Part shown: piece by piece, positions 34,454 to 47,405 of the stretch
Layout of the letters: each line of letters begins with the position of its first letter
Numbering within the stretch: the first letter of the stretch is position 1
Assembly (NCBI GenBank): GCA_013368315.1
Contig: JAACJM010000149.1
Span: 1-64,000, forward strand
DNA: 64,000 nucleotides
Source: Tetrapyrgos nigripes
Taxonomy: Eukaryota > Basidiomycota > Agaricomycetes > Agaricales > Campanellaceae
Direction of reading: 5' to 3'
The notes under the pieces: model-generated
Database searches by the model: none
The model's input: only the letters and a program-made list of their open reading frames with translations
What the model was told of the DNA's origin: nothing
Translations under genes and position numbers: made by a program

Positions 34454-34748
34454 CTCTGAATTTGTCTAGAGAACTCATGTCAAGCCCTAGAGTAAGGTTG
34501 GATAGAGTGAATAATCAACGGTATATATTTTATGGTTTCAGCAATGCGCATTAGCGGCTAAAACGCTGCGGATGCAGATATTCAAAATACTATTTTCCAT
34601 TTTTTTTAAAAAAAAATAAGCAGGCACTTCAGCACCCAAATAAGCGCACTTTTACCATACCTATTCTGTCCATGACTATCATTGCATCATTTTGTGAGCT
34701 AAAAGCTTATTTTCCAAGATTCTGTCTGCCATCTCACTTTGACCAAAT

Positions 34749-35182
34749 ATGTTAGTTGGAGCAGGTTTAGATGTAATTCTGCAAGAATCTGGTGATAATC
34801 AAGACCCAAGGAACATACTAATTCTGGCTGTCCTGTTGCTGGTCACAAACATCATTGCTACAAGTCTTAATGGATACAAAGCCGCCATGCCCCAATTAAC
34901 TGTATGTATTCTTAATTCTTGATTCTTCAATCTGTATTTTGGCTGATGTGTTCATCAAATAAATGTCTATATTCTATCTTCATCGTTCTGGCTGTTACTG
35001 CTCAAAAGGCCAATGAAGGGAAGAAATCTGTCAACGAGATGTCTCTTCCCCAATCTATCAGGTTTTTATCAGCCAAATTTAAAGCTGCAGTGTCCCAAGC
35101 GGAGGAGAGTCAGACTGAAAGTCAGATTCAGAAGGCGTTTGGTGAGGAATATATTCAAGAAGTGCGGATTCAGGGGAAGTAA
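34749..35182 (+). CDS. Possible two-exon small membrane protein (108 aa)
   Basis: Exon 1 (34749-34901) begins MLVGAGLDVILQESGDNQ and contains a hydrophobic helix (ILILAVLLLVTNIIATSL). A GTATGT donor follows. Exon 2 (35009-35182) begins after CAAAAG and is charged (SVNEMSLPQSIRFLSAKFK, SQAEESQTESQIQKAFGEEY) with a TAA stop. The phases match (51 + 57 codons). It lies in repeat-rich sequence and no family is recognised, so it may be a chance assembly or a transposon-borne gene. Confidence 0.3.
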
Positions 35183-37370
35183 TCAACCTGTGTTCTGTTC
35201 TTCTTGCCTTCCCTCAATATTTTACTATTTATTGACTTCTGAAGTTGTGTATACCATTCCAGTCTTTTATTTCATTTCTATCACGCACAGCATACGTTTT
35301 CATGCCTGCAACCTCTGCCCTGTGTTCTCACTTGTTGAATTTGTGTATGTGATTCGAGTCTTTCCTTTCTTTTCCGTCACGAATACATGCCTCCACTCCT
35401 TTGCACTTGCATTTTCCTCACAATGGTACTTATACCAAGCCATTCATGGATTGATCAGTAGCAGTGGTACAATAAAATACCGATAACTTCACCAGAATGA
35501 TTACCCTGTATCTTGATTTGATTATGATGTTCTTGGATAGGGGCTTGACGCATCATTTTGATGATAAGACTGCAACCGCGCGCGCAAGCACACCTGAGTA
35601 TATGTACAAGTGGGGAAATGGCAAATGAGGCCAGGCCTCAAGGGCCTGCTTGCTCCGCAACGTAGGTGCGACGTACACTGCACATAGCTTCCTTGATGCC
35701 GATGTCCTTAAAAAATGAAACAGGAGACCAACTGAAGGCATGAGGATCAGAGCTTGAAAAAAAGAAGCTTCAAGACACCATGTATATATATTGTTTCTAA
35801 GGGAGAGAGAATGCATGTATGGAAATGCTGGTCGTTGGGAGATACCCTGAACCTTTAATTAACGATTAGTCGTACGTTCCTTTCATGGTCTTGACATCTT
35901 ACTGATCAAAGACTTCCTAAAGTCAGGCCTATATCTTCTAGCAGACACGTACTTACGTTAATGGCTGCACTGATTCATGTGATCTAACCGTCACAGTGTT
36001 CACCATTTTGATATCTATTTCAGGCCTCTTCGAGTCATGCACGCGCTTTTAGCTTGCCGAATGGTTCTTCATCATTCGTGTTAGTGAGGTAGCAGACCGA
36101 AAGGCGAGAGACATCGTCTTGATCTTGTTCTTGGAAATTGAGGATAATAGAGCTTCAATATGTTCTCAAAATCCTCTCCTCCCTCTCCCTCCTCGTCCTC
36201 ATCCTCGTCCTCATAACAAGGGAATTGGGTACTACCGGCGTTACGTATTGGTTAACATATCTCGATTATCTGTATAATTATCCCTTTATCATTGGGCATG
36301 TGTTAATTGGGTAGCTTTCTTGAGCTTGTTGTCCTCGCCCTTTGAATCATGCTTCGCACTGTCACGAGTCGTCTGCCTAATAAAGGTTGAACGGAGAGGG
36401 ACTAAGACGAAGCCTGAGTCATTATTATTATTATTATTATTATCCATCTGCAGAATCTTCATTTGCTCCTTTCTGTATCTGGTCGGGATCGATAGTCGAC
36501 TGGCCTTCATTAGCTTTACTGTTCGTGGGTTATTGGACTGTAGCTTCCAGAAGTCCCATTATTAGCCAGGGCTCTTGCACACTCGATACATCGATACATC
36601 AATGTTCTCAAATCCCGATACCGTGCACTCTCCTTCCGTCAACCACGGCGCGAGCTCAGTGTAAGTCCCTCGAAGAGACTACTCCGAGTCGAGTATCCCA
36701 CACTCGTCGGAGACGGCCTGTAGTTTCGTTTGATTGCGCGCTATATCTGGCTCTGCCTGAGGCCTCCTTCCTTACCTAGATGGTTGATGGTTGGTCGACT
36801 CTTGCCCCTGTGCCTATAAGTATGCTAAATCACACACCAAAAATGCCATCCTATCCGTCAAGCGGATATAATGGCATTTTCGGCATGTTAGGCAAGTGTA
36901 CTGACTTTGAGATCGTGTCGATCTTCCTCGAACGTTTACCATTTTTACTGATCAATTCACACTCGGAGGTCTGGAGTTTCAAGTTTGAGCTTAAAATAGT
37001 GTTAATCGCATTTCCAGATTCTTCCGAGTCGGACCTATGTTTGTCAGGTAAGCACCCACGGTAGCGGAACGCTGGCGTAGCTTTACTAGTACTTAGCTGA
37101 TGTTCGACGATTTTCGGAAACACAAAAGAAAACCGACCTTGAATTCAAGCTAAGAGTATCATGAACCGGGTCTGGGTGCAGACAGTCGGCAGAAAGTATT
37201 TTGCCATGCTATTGCTTGCAACCGAAAATGGAAAGCCCATCCGCGAGTCGATCGGACATCTTTCATGTTGCCACAATGGCCCGGTGGAGAAGGTTCTCGG
37301 TATGTAAGCCACTCAGTATCAGTACAAGGAATACGTATGTTTTCGACGAGATACTAATACTTACCAATGG
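35183..37370. other. No supported gene; microsatellite and hairpin
   Basis: Frames here (for example 36780-37064 and 35553-35816 minus) lack recognisable domains. An (ATT)7 microsatellite occupies 36421-36442. A 41-nt near-perfect hairpin lies at 36840-36880 and is listed separately. The sequence changes from AT-rich repeats to the more balanced composition of the gene island towards 37 kb. Confidence 0.45.
36840..36880. other. 41-nt composite hairpin
   Basis: AAAATGCCAT pairs with ATGGCATTTT. After a 2x2 internal mismatch, TATCCG pairs with CGGATA around a 5-nt loop (TCAAG). It could be a transposon terminal hairpin or a structured RNA segment. No matching partner was found nearby. Confidence 0.6.
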
Positions 37371-37378
37371 TTCATGGG

Positions 37379-37387
37379 TATAAAAGG
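37379..37387 (+). promoter_or_regulatory. TATA box of the RAFE-like gene
   Basis: TATAAAAGG lies 97 bp upstream of the start codon at 37476, a usual core-promoter distance for a strongly expressed fungal gene. The 5' leader is followed by CTTTCTCTAGAGTC and the AGCAATGG start context. Confidence 0.55.
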
Positions 37388-37475
37388 ACGAGTGATTGGT
37401 CTGCTTTTCTTCACAAAGAATCCCCTCAACTAGATTCTCATCTCAGCTTTCTCTAGAGTCCTCGCAATCGTAGCA

Positions 37476-38130
37476 ATGGCCGCTCGTATCCTCTCCAGCT
37501 CTATGCTTCTTGTGTCTGTCTTGACCGCCCTCGCCCTCGCTGCTCCTGCTCCTGCCAACGAAAATACGACCCTCGAGAAGAGGATTGATCACTTTGGTGA
37601 TGTGAGTCTTCATTATCACGCCGGATGGTACTTACTTGAACTAATTCATTCCTAAATGCTAGGCCACCTGGTTCAACGTTGGCCTCGGAAACTGCGGTGT
37701 AGTCAGTTTCAACAGTGACAAAATCGTTGCTATTCCCAAGGCCCTCTATGATCAAAACAATGGCGGTAACTGCTTCCAGGTATGTTTCATATTTGAACTT
37801 TTGCGTTCATATATCTTGAGTCTTTCGAGTGTCATTCTGAGTTCTGACGTCCATTTCTTCGGTGACATATACATACAGTGGGTCGAGATCACGGACCAGA
37901 GAAACGGAAACGTCCACTATGGACAGACTCTCGATAGTTGCCCATCGTGTAACGACGGTCTCGGTGAGTACTGTATTATTTGGCAACTGAATGTTCAAAT
38001 ACTAACTGATTGCTTGCGATTTTCTCTAGATCTTTCTCCTAGTCTTTTCGAGGAATTTGATTCTTTGGATGTTGGAGAGTTCCCTATCAAGTGGAGCTTT
38101 AAGGCTTTTGGCTTTGTGCCACCTATCTAA
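37476..38130 (+). CDS. Secreted RAFE/barwin-like double-psi beta-barrel protein
   Basis: Four exons, 37476-37601, 37663-37779, 37879-37963 and 38030-38130, encode 142 aa with consistent phases and good splice sites (introns 61, 99 and 66 bp; the last has ACTAACTGA as branch site). Residues 1-22 form a signal peptide ending AAPAPA. LEKR at about 33-36 is a likely Kex2-type processing site. The mature part carries TWFNVGLGNCG, the conserved Asp/Cys-rich HYGQTLDSCPSC and LSPSLFEEF, with four cysteines near 53, 79, 102 and 105. This matches the riboflavin-aldehyde-forming-enzyme/RlpA-like (expansin-barwin fold) family of small secreted basidiomycete proteins. The enzymatic activity implied by that family name is uncertain. 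A TATA box lies 97 bp upstream. Confidence 0.85.
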
Positions 38131-38482
38131 GGGTTTAATTGCAAGTTTGGGTCGCTATAAATGTTCTTAGATATTAGAAGTTTGAATTGGGGATTAGGGA
38201 TTAGGATCTTTCATAGTATACTTTTCTTATCATTGTCTCTTGGAATTTAGAAATTGGGCGAAACTATAACCTCTTGATCGGAAGCATCGTTCTACAATTT
38301 TTCATTGCAGCGGCAGCAAGTGAGGGTGAATGTTAGCGATTTATAGCCAATGCGAACGAAATTCATCAAAGAACTTGAGAGAAGCCAAATATCCGTTCAG
38401 CCCCCGGTAGCCGAAAGCCGTGGCGGGTCGTACACACTAAGCAAACTGTGCAGAAGAAAAAAGTGTACTGTTGTCCATACAT

Positions 38483-38554
38483 TGACCACCGCAGGGGTCG
38501 AACCTGCAATCTCCTGATTCGTAGTCAGACGCGATGCCATTTCGCCAGGCGGCC
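38483..38554 (-). tRNA. tRNA-Arg (ACG)
   Basis: On the minus strand a 72-nt cloverleaf can be drawn. The acceptor stem GGCCGCC pairs with GGTGGTC (two G-U pairs) with discriminator A. The anticodon stem TCTGA/TCAGG encloses the loop CTACGAA with anticodon ACG. The T arm contains GGTTCGACC. There is no intron. It lies between the RAFE-like gene and the peroxiredoxin gene. Confidence 0.9.
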
Positions 38555-38873
38555 ATGTTCGCTCTAGACAGTTTTCCTGTTGATGTGTCGACCGTTAAGG
38601 GATGCGATGATCATCTGATGGCTGTGACGGGTGACAGATCCACATGACCTCATCGGAACTGAATTGAAAGCGCCCTCCTCCGCCTCGAGCTTATTACACA
38701 ACAAATTACATACGACGAAACAGTAAACACAATCTCGGGACAGCCACGAACCAGGAATTCCTTTCCTTCCTTTTTTCCACAACCACCACCCAACTGCCCC
38801 CGACGGTCTCTCTCCTGTCCCTCCAAAACTCGTAAACCCAGGAAATCAACCTTGCTCAAGCTTTTATCATACA

Positions 38874-41497
38874 ATGTCTGACCCTGCTGTTGTCGCCGCC
38901 GTCGAAGCTGCCGCCGCCGCCGTTGATGCCAACGCCGCGGACGCTATAGTCGACACCAACGGAAGTGGAATTACCGAGGCTAATGGTGAATCTGCTGCCG
39001 CAGCGGACGCTACCAATGGTAATGCCAAGGACGGAGCTGCCGCCAAGAAGGGAAGAGGGAAGAAGGACAAAGCTGCAGTCGCTGCTGCAGAGCCCTCCAG
39101 ACGCTCCACGAGGATCTCTACTCAGCCAACTAAACCCAAGGAAGAAGAACCTGCTCCCAGAAAGAGAAGCGCGTCTGGCGCGAAGAAGAACGGCAAGAGA
39201 GGTGCTGATGAGGTGGAGGGTGAAGGCGAGGACGGGTCCAACAAGAAGGTATGTCTCAGTTCGCGTTTCAACGCTCTACAGGCCGAGTGTGTGTATGCGC
39301 GCTTGTTTTTCGTTTTTCTCCCATTCTGGACATAAAACAGCCAGCTAATACAGCCTTTCTCTCTTCCAGGCTAAATCTGAAGAAGACGGGCTCAAAATCG
39401 GCGACTCTTTGCCCTCCGTTTCCCTCAAGAACGAAAAAGGCGAGGATGTCCATGTTGCTACCCTCGCTGCCGAGAAGGGTGTCGTGTTTTTCTTGATACC
39501 CAAGGCTGATACTCGTAAGTCTTCCGTTTGGAGCTACTTTATTCTGCCGTATATGTCCTTCGCCCATCGTAGTCCACTTTCCTAGCCCTTTTAGCTGGAT
39601 AATCCCATTTTAGCCTGCGCTTGCTAACCCTACTGTTCTACGTCCTACAGCCGGCTGCACAACCCAAGCCTGCGGCTACCGCGATATCTACGCCGAATTC
39701 ACTAGTGTCGACTACGACGTCTACTGTGTCTCAGCTGATTCGAGTGAGGCTCAGGCTAAATGGCAGACCAAGGTAGGTTTTCATCCTCGTTTTCTTTTGG
39801 CTGGCTCCCTTCGGTCCCCTCTTCTGCCATCTACGTTCACTTCTCGTGTCCTGTCCTGTCGTTGCCATCCACGTTCCCGTCCCCGTCAATTGGAAGTGTG
39901 GCAGTTTTTAGGTTTTGGGGTTTTTTAGGTTTTGGGGTTCTTTCAACGGTTTTGGGGTCCTTTCTTAAATTGCGTTTGGGTTTGGGGTCCGGGGTGCTTT
40001 TCGACGGATTGGCGTTTTTGGGGTGCTTAAAGTGTATTGGGTGGTTGCGCCATTGTTCCATTTATACGGAAGGTTCTACTAGTTGGATGATGGTTTTACG
40101 TGACCTTGGGGGTGGGTTGATCATGATGGATGTTGATTGTCGATCTAATGTTGGTGGCCGTGGATTTTGGTTTGGATGTTTGGAACGAGCGACTGGGGCT
40201 GGGGGACGATGGCTTGTGCTTGGATGGTTGTGATGGGTCGTGGGTCGCGGGGCCAGGTGATTGGGTGGTTGGTGGTTGGGCAAGTGCTATTTATGATGCA
40301 GGTGGTACCAGTGTACGGCATTCCGTGTGGTGTACGGTGTACAACGCAACGGCAGTTGTGTCCGTCCGTGTCGATCCTGCCGTACCATGCCGTATTATGG
40401 CTTCATGTCTGCCTTGGGGTTTGTTATCGAGGTTTGGTTATGGGTATATGGTATGGTCATGCATATGTCGTTGATGCATAGATAGATGGACATGGCCGTT
40501 GGACGTGGACACTGGACGTAAACCAGGGCAGGTGTCAATGCCATCCAGGGGTATGGTATATGGGACGTTGGGGTATGGGGTTGGTGTCTGGAATGGCAAC
40601 GAGGGAACGCCGAAACACCGAAAAGAACCGAACAACTCCGAGACATTCGTGCTTCCTTCTTCCGTCTGCCGTTCCCATTCGGTGTTTGGTTGATGTCTTC
40701 CTTCTTCGTTACGGTTTCTTCCTCTTCGCTCTGCGATGTGTTCTTTGTTCTTCATTTTCTTCTACCATGTTTCCTCTTTTTCGTTCTTCCTTTCGCCCTC
40801 TTTTCATCTTTCATCTTCTGTTCTCACACTTCCAAATACTAACATATCCTTTTCCTCTCCCAACAGAAAACCCTTCCCTACAGCCTGCTCTCCGACCCCT
40901 CCCGTCAACTCATCGGTGCATTGGGGGCAGCTGACAAGAGCAACAAGACGAAACGAAGCCATTTCGTATTCGAAAAGGGCGGCAAGTTGATTGATAAAAA
41001 GGTGCCTGTGAAGGCGGCGGATAGGTGAGTGAGATTTTTTCCAACTTAATTCTCGATTTATTGGGGTGGTCTTTTTTTTTTTGTCTTTGGAAGCTGGATT
41101 TAGTGCTAATGTGTCTTACTTTTGCGCTTTCCCTCGCCTTAATTGTGGTCGTTGTCATCGTCATCGTCGTTATCGTCCACTTTATCATCATACTCTCCTC
41201 ACCACACACCATACACCACCATCACTACCCATTCTTCCTTTCTTCGTCGTACACCGTCGCACACTCTCACACAAACACACATGCAGCCCCAAAATCGCCC
41301 TCGACTTTATCAAAACCCATACCGGCACCTCTGGCGCAGCTGATGTTGATGTCGTTATGACCGACGCTAATGCTTCCTCTACCTCTGATGCCGACGCCGA
41401 CGCTGCCGTCCCTCCAGAGGTAGCACCCGGTGTACCTCCTGTTGAAGCTGCTGCGCCTTTGGAGAATGCACCTGTTGGTGGGGGTGTTGGTGCGTAA
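38874..41497 (+). CDS. Nuclear thiol peroxidase, PrxQ/BCP type (Dot5-like)
   Basis: Five exons, 38874-39248, 39370-39514, 39651-39772, 40867-41024 and 41287-41497, encode 336 aa with matching phases. Residues about 1-125 are a disordered Ala/Lys-rich tail with basic clusters (KKGRGKKDK, PRKRSASGAKKNGKR) likely to direct nuclear import. The thioredoxin-fold core starts near LKIGDSLPSVSL and carries TPGCTTQACGYRD. The peroxidatic Cys (about 176) and resolving Cys (about 181) are five residues apart, as in bacterioferritin-comigratory/PrxQ enzymes and yeast Dot5. HFVFEKGGKLI and ALDFIKTH continue the fold. A ~55-residue acidic, Ala/Pro-rich tail ends the protein. Expected role: thiol-dependent reduction of hydroperoxides in the nucleus. 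Intron 3 is unusually long (1,094 bp). Confidence 0.85.
39773..40866 (+). other. Unusually long (1,094-bp) intron in the peroxiredoxin gene
   Basis: GTAGGT donor and CCCAACAG acceptor flank 1,094 bp, against 121, 136 and 262 bp for the other introns of this gene. The sequence is strongly G/T-skewed in its first half (runs such as GGTTTTGGGG), while the last ~150 bp is C/T-rich. It contains no recognisable transposon end. Open frames on either strand are composition artefacts. Confidence 0.8.
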
Positions 41498-42790
41498 GGG
41501 TGTGTATGTATGATGTGACCACCCTACCCCTGCCCCCGATGGCCAAATCAAAATACTGAACTCTCAAGGTCCAGGCTGGTTGGAGTCGGTTGGTCGGGGT
41601 AAAAAGAAGACGAAGACAGATGCGAGTCGAATGAAGATGGAAAAAAAAACGGACGAAGAACGAACGAACGAACAAAAAGTCGTTGTGGACGTTTGGAGGA
41701 AGAAAACTCTGTCTCTATCTCTATCTCGGTCTCTATTTCTCTGTGTCTGTCTTTCTTCCTGTCTGTTTGACTGTCTGCCCGGCTGACAGACTGTACCTCT
41801 CTTCCTTATTGCTATTTCATTCCGTCTTATCATCTATACTCCTGTTTATCTATGCTCAACGAACAAACGTTTTGTTTTGTCCATTGTCCGCTCAACAATT
41901 TCTCTTTCCCATACACGCTTCTGCTTCTCCTCATCCTGACATTCATCCCTTTACCAATCATTCAAATTTTACCGTGCACCTCATCCCATCCCATCTCATC
42001 TCGTCTACCCGTTGCCCCTACCCACCCTTGACCCTTGACCCTCCATCCCCCACCCTCCATCATCCATACCTCTGAAAGCCCCGTCTTCTCCTCGTCCATC
42101 TGTCTGTCCATATAACTGTCTTTTTTCTTTTGTTTTTGTTCTTGTTTTTGTTTTTGCTATCTGTCTATTTGTCTATCTAACCGTGTCCGTGTCCGTCAGT
42201 CCCAGTCCAGTCCGTCTACCTACCAACCTGTCTCTGTCTCATCTATTTGTTTGTTTGTTTGTTTGTTTGTCTAAAATGTGTACCATAGCCCAAGTCCTTG
42301 TTTACCGTTTAACGTTTTACTATTTACTGACATTACCAGTGCCAATGTCGTTTGCGTCATTTGTCCTGCCAGAGTCAGAGTGAGACCTGAAGCCTGAGGC
42401 CTGAGTGCTGAGTGGTTTGTTTGTCCGATTCATCTTGTAATATGTATGTACTAGTTACCCGAGCGAGTCGTTGGAGGTCGTTGGTCCCCACCCACCCTGG
42501 CCCAGGGCCATGAAGGTTTTCGAACTCTGCTGTGGGGACGTCTTGGGAGTTGGTACAGGTACAGCAGGTATAGGATACAGACGTATCTATGTTGGCTCAG
42601 TAAGCGAGGGTAAGCGGTACCTGATTCATTACTAAGAAGAGTGTCATTCCTAAGATGGCTTACCAATTTAGGCTTTTCAACGATTGAGCCAGCCTCCGGA
42701 GTATGCTCCCTGAAGATGCTGGTCGAGGAACCGCTGAACAATCTCTTTTTCAATCAGTCAGCCTCTCGGTGGCTAATAAGGTGTGTTCAT
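41498..42790. other. 3' flank and spacer with simple repeats
   Basis: Simple-sequence stretches dominate: TCTC-rich (about 41,700-41,770), (T/G)-rich with GTTTTT units (42,120-42,160) and (TTTG)5-6 at 42,247-42,271. I see no gene. The right part is the promoter side of the old-yellow-enzyme gene. Confidence 0.6.
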
Positions 42791-42800
42791 GAACTGGCAG

Positions 42801-42809
42801 TATATAAGG
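42801..42809 (+). promoter_or_regulatory. TATA box of the old-yellow-enzyme gene
   Basis: TATATAAGG lies 99 bp before the ATG at 42900. The leader in between has no upstream ATG that would compete in frame. Confidence 0.5.
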
Positions 42810-42899
42810 ACCAAAGTTCAAGGGTTGCTCTCTACCAAGCAGATCTTCTATCTCAACACCTAGTATCCTCTCGCTGCAGTCTACACTTCCCACAGAACC

Positions 42900-44230
<1,331 letters not shown>

Positions 44231-44795
44231 TAAGCCTTAGGGCGAGGATCTAGACCGGACAACGTTTATAGAATGTAGACTATACTTGAACTAGACCTTC
44301 CATTTGTATTACACTATGAACCAACGTTAACGACAGTTTTTTTTTTGCATTCTCCATATTCTACTCGTGACAGTCAAGTGTCTGTGTCTGCGCCCGCCGC
44401 CCGAGTCCAAGTACACAAGTACGCTTTGATGGAGAGCTTTCTAGTAAGCATTAAGCTTAAGCATTGGCAAGACATCGTCATCGCCGTCGTCGTCGACTAC
44501 TCAGACTCAAGAGAACCGACCCAAAATGAAACCAGCAGAAAGAATCAGAATCAAGAATTGTATACATAAACACCAACACGAGTATGTAGTACATGGATTG
44601 AGGTTTTCTAGTCTATTATGTATGTATCATACAAGGCAGGGGTCCGTCGTTTTTCTTTTCTTCGCAGTCAGTGAGTGAGTCTAGAGCAAAAGCGGTAACG
44701 GTAACAGTAACAATGAAGCGGACGCGACGCAACCAAGACGCAAGCAACGAACAAGAAAGACCCTTGCTTCCCCACTCTCATTCAAAACGCTTACT
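44231..44795. other. Convergent 3' spacer
   Basis: This 565-bp spacer separates two convergent genes. It has a short T-run and CGTCATCGCCGTCGTCG repeats near 44,480. No gene is supported; the 74-codon frame at 44345-44569 is unrecognised. Confidence 0.6.
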
Positions 44796-46488
44796 CTACT
44801 TCTTCCTCCCATAAATCTTCCCCAAAAAGCTCCTAAACACCTCCCTCCTAACACCCTCCTTCCCATCCCCAGGCTCAATTACCTCCTCTTCAATCATCTT
44901 ATTCAACTTCCCCACAACCCCCTCCTCATACTCCCTATAAATCTCCCTAATCCCCAACTCCTCAAACACCCCTTTAACGCGTTTTTCAGCTTCCCCAAGG
45001 TATCCTTGTTCATTCTGAGGATCTCTACCCTCTCGTTCGGCTTGAGCGCGCATATCTTTGGCTTTTTGAACTTCTTCCGGAGTGGGTTTAACTCCATAGC
45101 TAGCTTCTAATACTTTTCGAAGTTCGGCTCGTCGTTCGGGGGATAAAGCCGACGCAGGTGAAGAAGGGGCGGGTGCAAGATCAGGATTGGAAGAGGTAAG
45201 GTTTAAAGCGGTGTTTACAACCCAACCACATTTGTTGTCTACTATATCTGTCCCCACTTTTCCAATCTCGGAAGGAAGTCCTGAGAAATCTAGAAAGTCG
45301 TCTTGGATTTGGAAATATTCGCCTAGGGGGATGAGGATTCGGAGTGCGGTTATGTAGGGGGGTGATAGTGAGATGTTGGATTGGGATGGAGGGACTGAGG
45401 ATGAAACGAGAGAGAGGGTTGAGTCGATGGATTGGGAGACGCGGGAGTGGGGGTGGGAGATTTGGGGCATCGAAGTGCTGGTGCCGTTTACACCGTTTGT
45501 TGGTTTAGAAGAGGTCGAGGTGGTGGTGTAAGGAATCCCACACATCAACATGGCGAGAGCAACGGGGAGGTAGAATGAGTAAAAGGAGGTTTTGTAGATG
45601 ACGATAAGGGAGTGTCTGGAAAGGTAAAGTTAGTTTTCGGTTTTCTTGTCAACGAAGGAAGGGAAGGTGGCGAAAAGGCAAAGATAAAGGTAAAGTGGAA
45701 GATGGGGAAAGAGAAACATAAACAAAGACGACAGACACAAAAACTCACTTCTCCAATGAAAATTTACTCAAATCTACATGATCCTCTGGTGCTGAGATCA
45801 AATCTATAAGTTGGCCTAGTTCGGTTTGGAAAGTCGTCTCGTGGAAGATTTCGAGGAGGTCGACGTAGTAGGGTTGGCCTGTGCGTTGCGTTGTGTGTTT
45901 GGTTAGATAGGGTGGAGGAAAGAGAGTAGAACGACCCACCCTTAAAATGCTTCTTCAACAAATAATATATCGACGCCTCGAGCATGAACGCGTCGTTTAC
46001 TGCGATGGTTCTGACATGGGGTTGACGGTACCAACAGGGTTGACCGCGACGGGTGATGGAGCCGTCCATGAGGTCATCGGAGACGAGGAAGAAGGCTTGG
46101 AGCTGGACGGTAGAAACGGTCGGTCAGAATAAGATTTGAGATTGTGGTAGACAACAAGTTGGACGCACCAGCTCAACACCCCAGCCCAGAACGGCAGCCT
46201 TGAGATACTCATCATCATCCAACGGACGAGCCTTGATAATCTCTGCAGTATCGATCACGGAGAGTCCGCGGTTGAGTTTTCCGCCTGGGACGTTGTATTC
46301 GAGGGACTGTATTCAAAATAAGCGGGTTATTCAGTTTTTCATTGACTAGAAAGGGGTGGGCGCACGTTATGAAACCACTCAACCGCATCCTTGGGCATAT
46401 TGTTCAGCTTTGCATAGTCGACGAGCTCATCCCGGATGACGATCCAGGCTTTCTCGAATTTGGCGCGTTTGGCTGCTTTGTCGGACAT
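44796..46488 (-). CDS. Farnesyl diphosphate synthase (ERG20-type) with extra loops
   Basis: Five exons on the minus strand, 46488-46366, 46306-46169, 46102-45940, 45878-45749 and 45615-44796, encode 457 aa with all phases matching. The first aspartate motif is [19 protein letters not shown] (DDxxD at about 96-100). The two Phe at -5/-4 are the eukaryotic FPPS product-length signature. The second motif is [13 protein letters not shown] (DDxxD at about 290-294). [25 protein letters not shown] and [10 protein letters not shown] are also typical. The enzyme joins DMAPP/GPP with IPP to give FPP for sterols, prenyl groups and sesquiterpenes. It is about 100 aa longer than usual (~350) because of a Ser/Thr/Pro-rich insert at about 213-271 and a second insert after [10 protein letters not shown] chose the ATG at 46488; an upstream in-frame ATG at 46539 would add 17 hydrophobic residues. 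It is divergent from the P450. Confidence 0.92.
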
Positions 46489-47405
46489 ATTCGCGGGGTT
46501 ATCGATGGGGGTGGTAAAGAAGAAAGACAATAAAGACAAAGAGAAGACGGCCTTTTGACTTTATGAGACGGAGTAAGGTAATCGTTCCGCTTTGACGAGT
46601 AAAAAGGGAGTAAGGTAATCGTCCCACTTTGGTACCGTTGTATTCTTGGCTCCGTTTTTAACCAGGGTTACATCATGTATACAAGTTTCTCCTTCATTTC
46701 CTTTTGTCAATTCCACATTGGTTCTAGTTCTAGCTCTAGTTCTAGCTCTAGTCTCGCTGTAGTCTCTCACATGTGCAGATATGGTTCACGTCCAACTAGA
46801 AAAGTATCTTGACCCTCATCGATGAAAGATCCTCCGACATCATTTGAAATACCCGGTGGCCGAAGTTACTGTACCTCGGTCCATTGTTACTCAATCCTGT
46901 ATGTTCTCATATCCCGTATACCTCATGAATCGATATATCGTTTCCGGCCGCAAAGAACTCCAAAAGCCAGGTGGACATGGACGCAGAACTTGAAGACCCC
47001 GCACACCCTCCACCAAAACTACTTATAGTTGGTTTATAGTACCTCTGGATGCTCTTCGGGATCTTCAGAAGCTCTTCTCCATAATGAAAAACTCCCGCAA
47101 CTCCTACTGCACGCGTCGTGTAGATCTAGCCAACGCGTCTACGCGTGACTCGGCAACTTTGGTCTTGACGTCCATCATTATCAGAAAGCACCAGGGTCCA
47201 GAGAAAGGTCGTATATAATTTAAATACACTCTCAACCGCAACTAACGGTGAACACATGCTTGTATGTAGTTACCAGTGACCGACCGCAGCGGAATGGACT
47301 TGGTGTGAGTACACAGACCGTATACTGTGAGTCGTGACCGTTGTACGTTGAATAGCGTCGTCGTCGCTCTTCTCTTCTTATCCCTCCAAGACCGCGCCGA
47401 TATCC
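46489..47405. promoter_or_regulatory. Divergent promoter region between FPP synthase and P450
   Basis: This 917-bp region separates the two start codons. TATATAAT at about 47,211 is a TATA-like site for the P450 side. A short repeat of TCTAGCTCTAGT/TTCTAGCTCTAG lies near 46,720-46,750, and AAAGGGAGTAAGGTAATCGT/GAGTAAGGTAATCGTTCC forms a direct repeat near 46,568-46,625 close to the FPPS side. No coding sequence is recognised. Confidence 0.5.

Noticed and set aside
39760..40233. 157-aa ORF beginning MADQGRFSSSFSF inside the peroxiredoxin gene
   Set aside because: It begins in exon 3 out of frame and runs through the G/T-rich intron 3; codon content reflects the skew.
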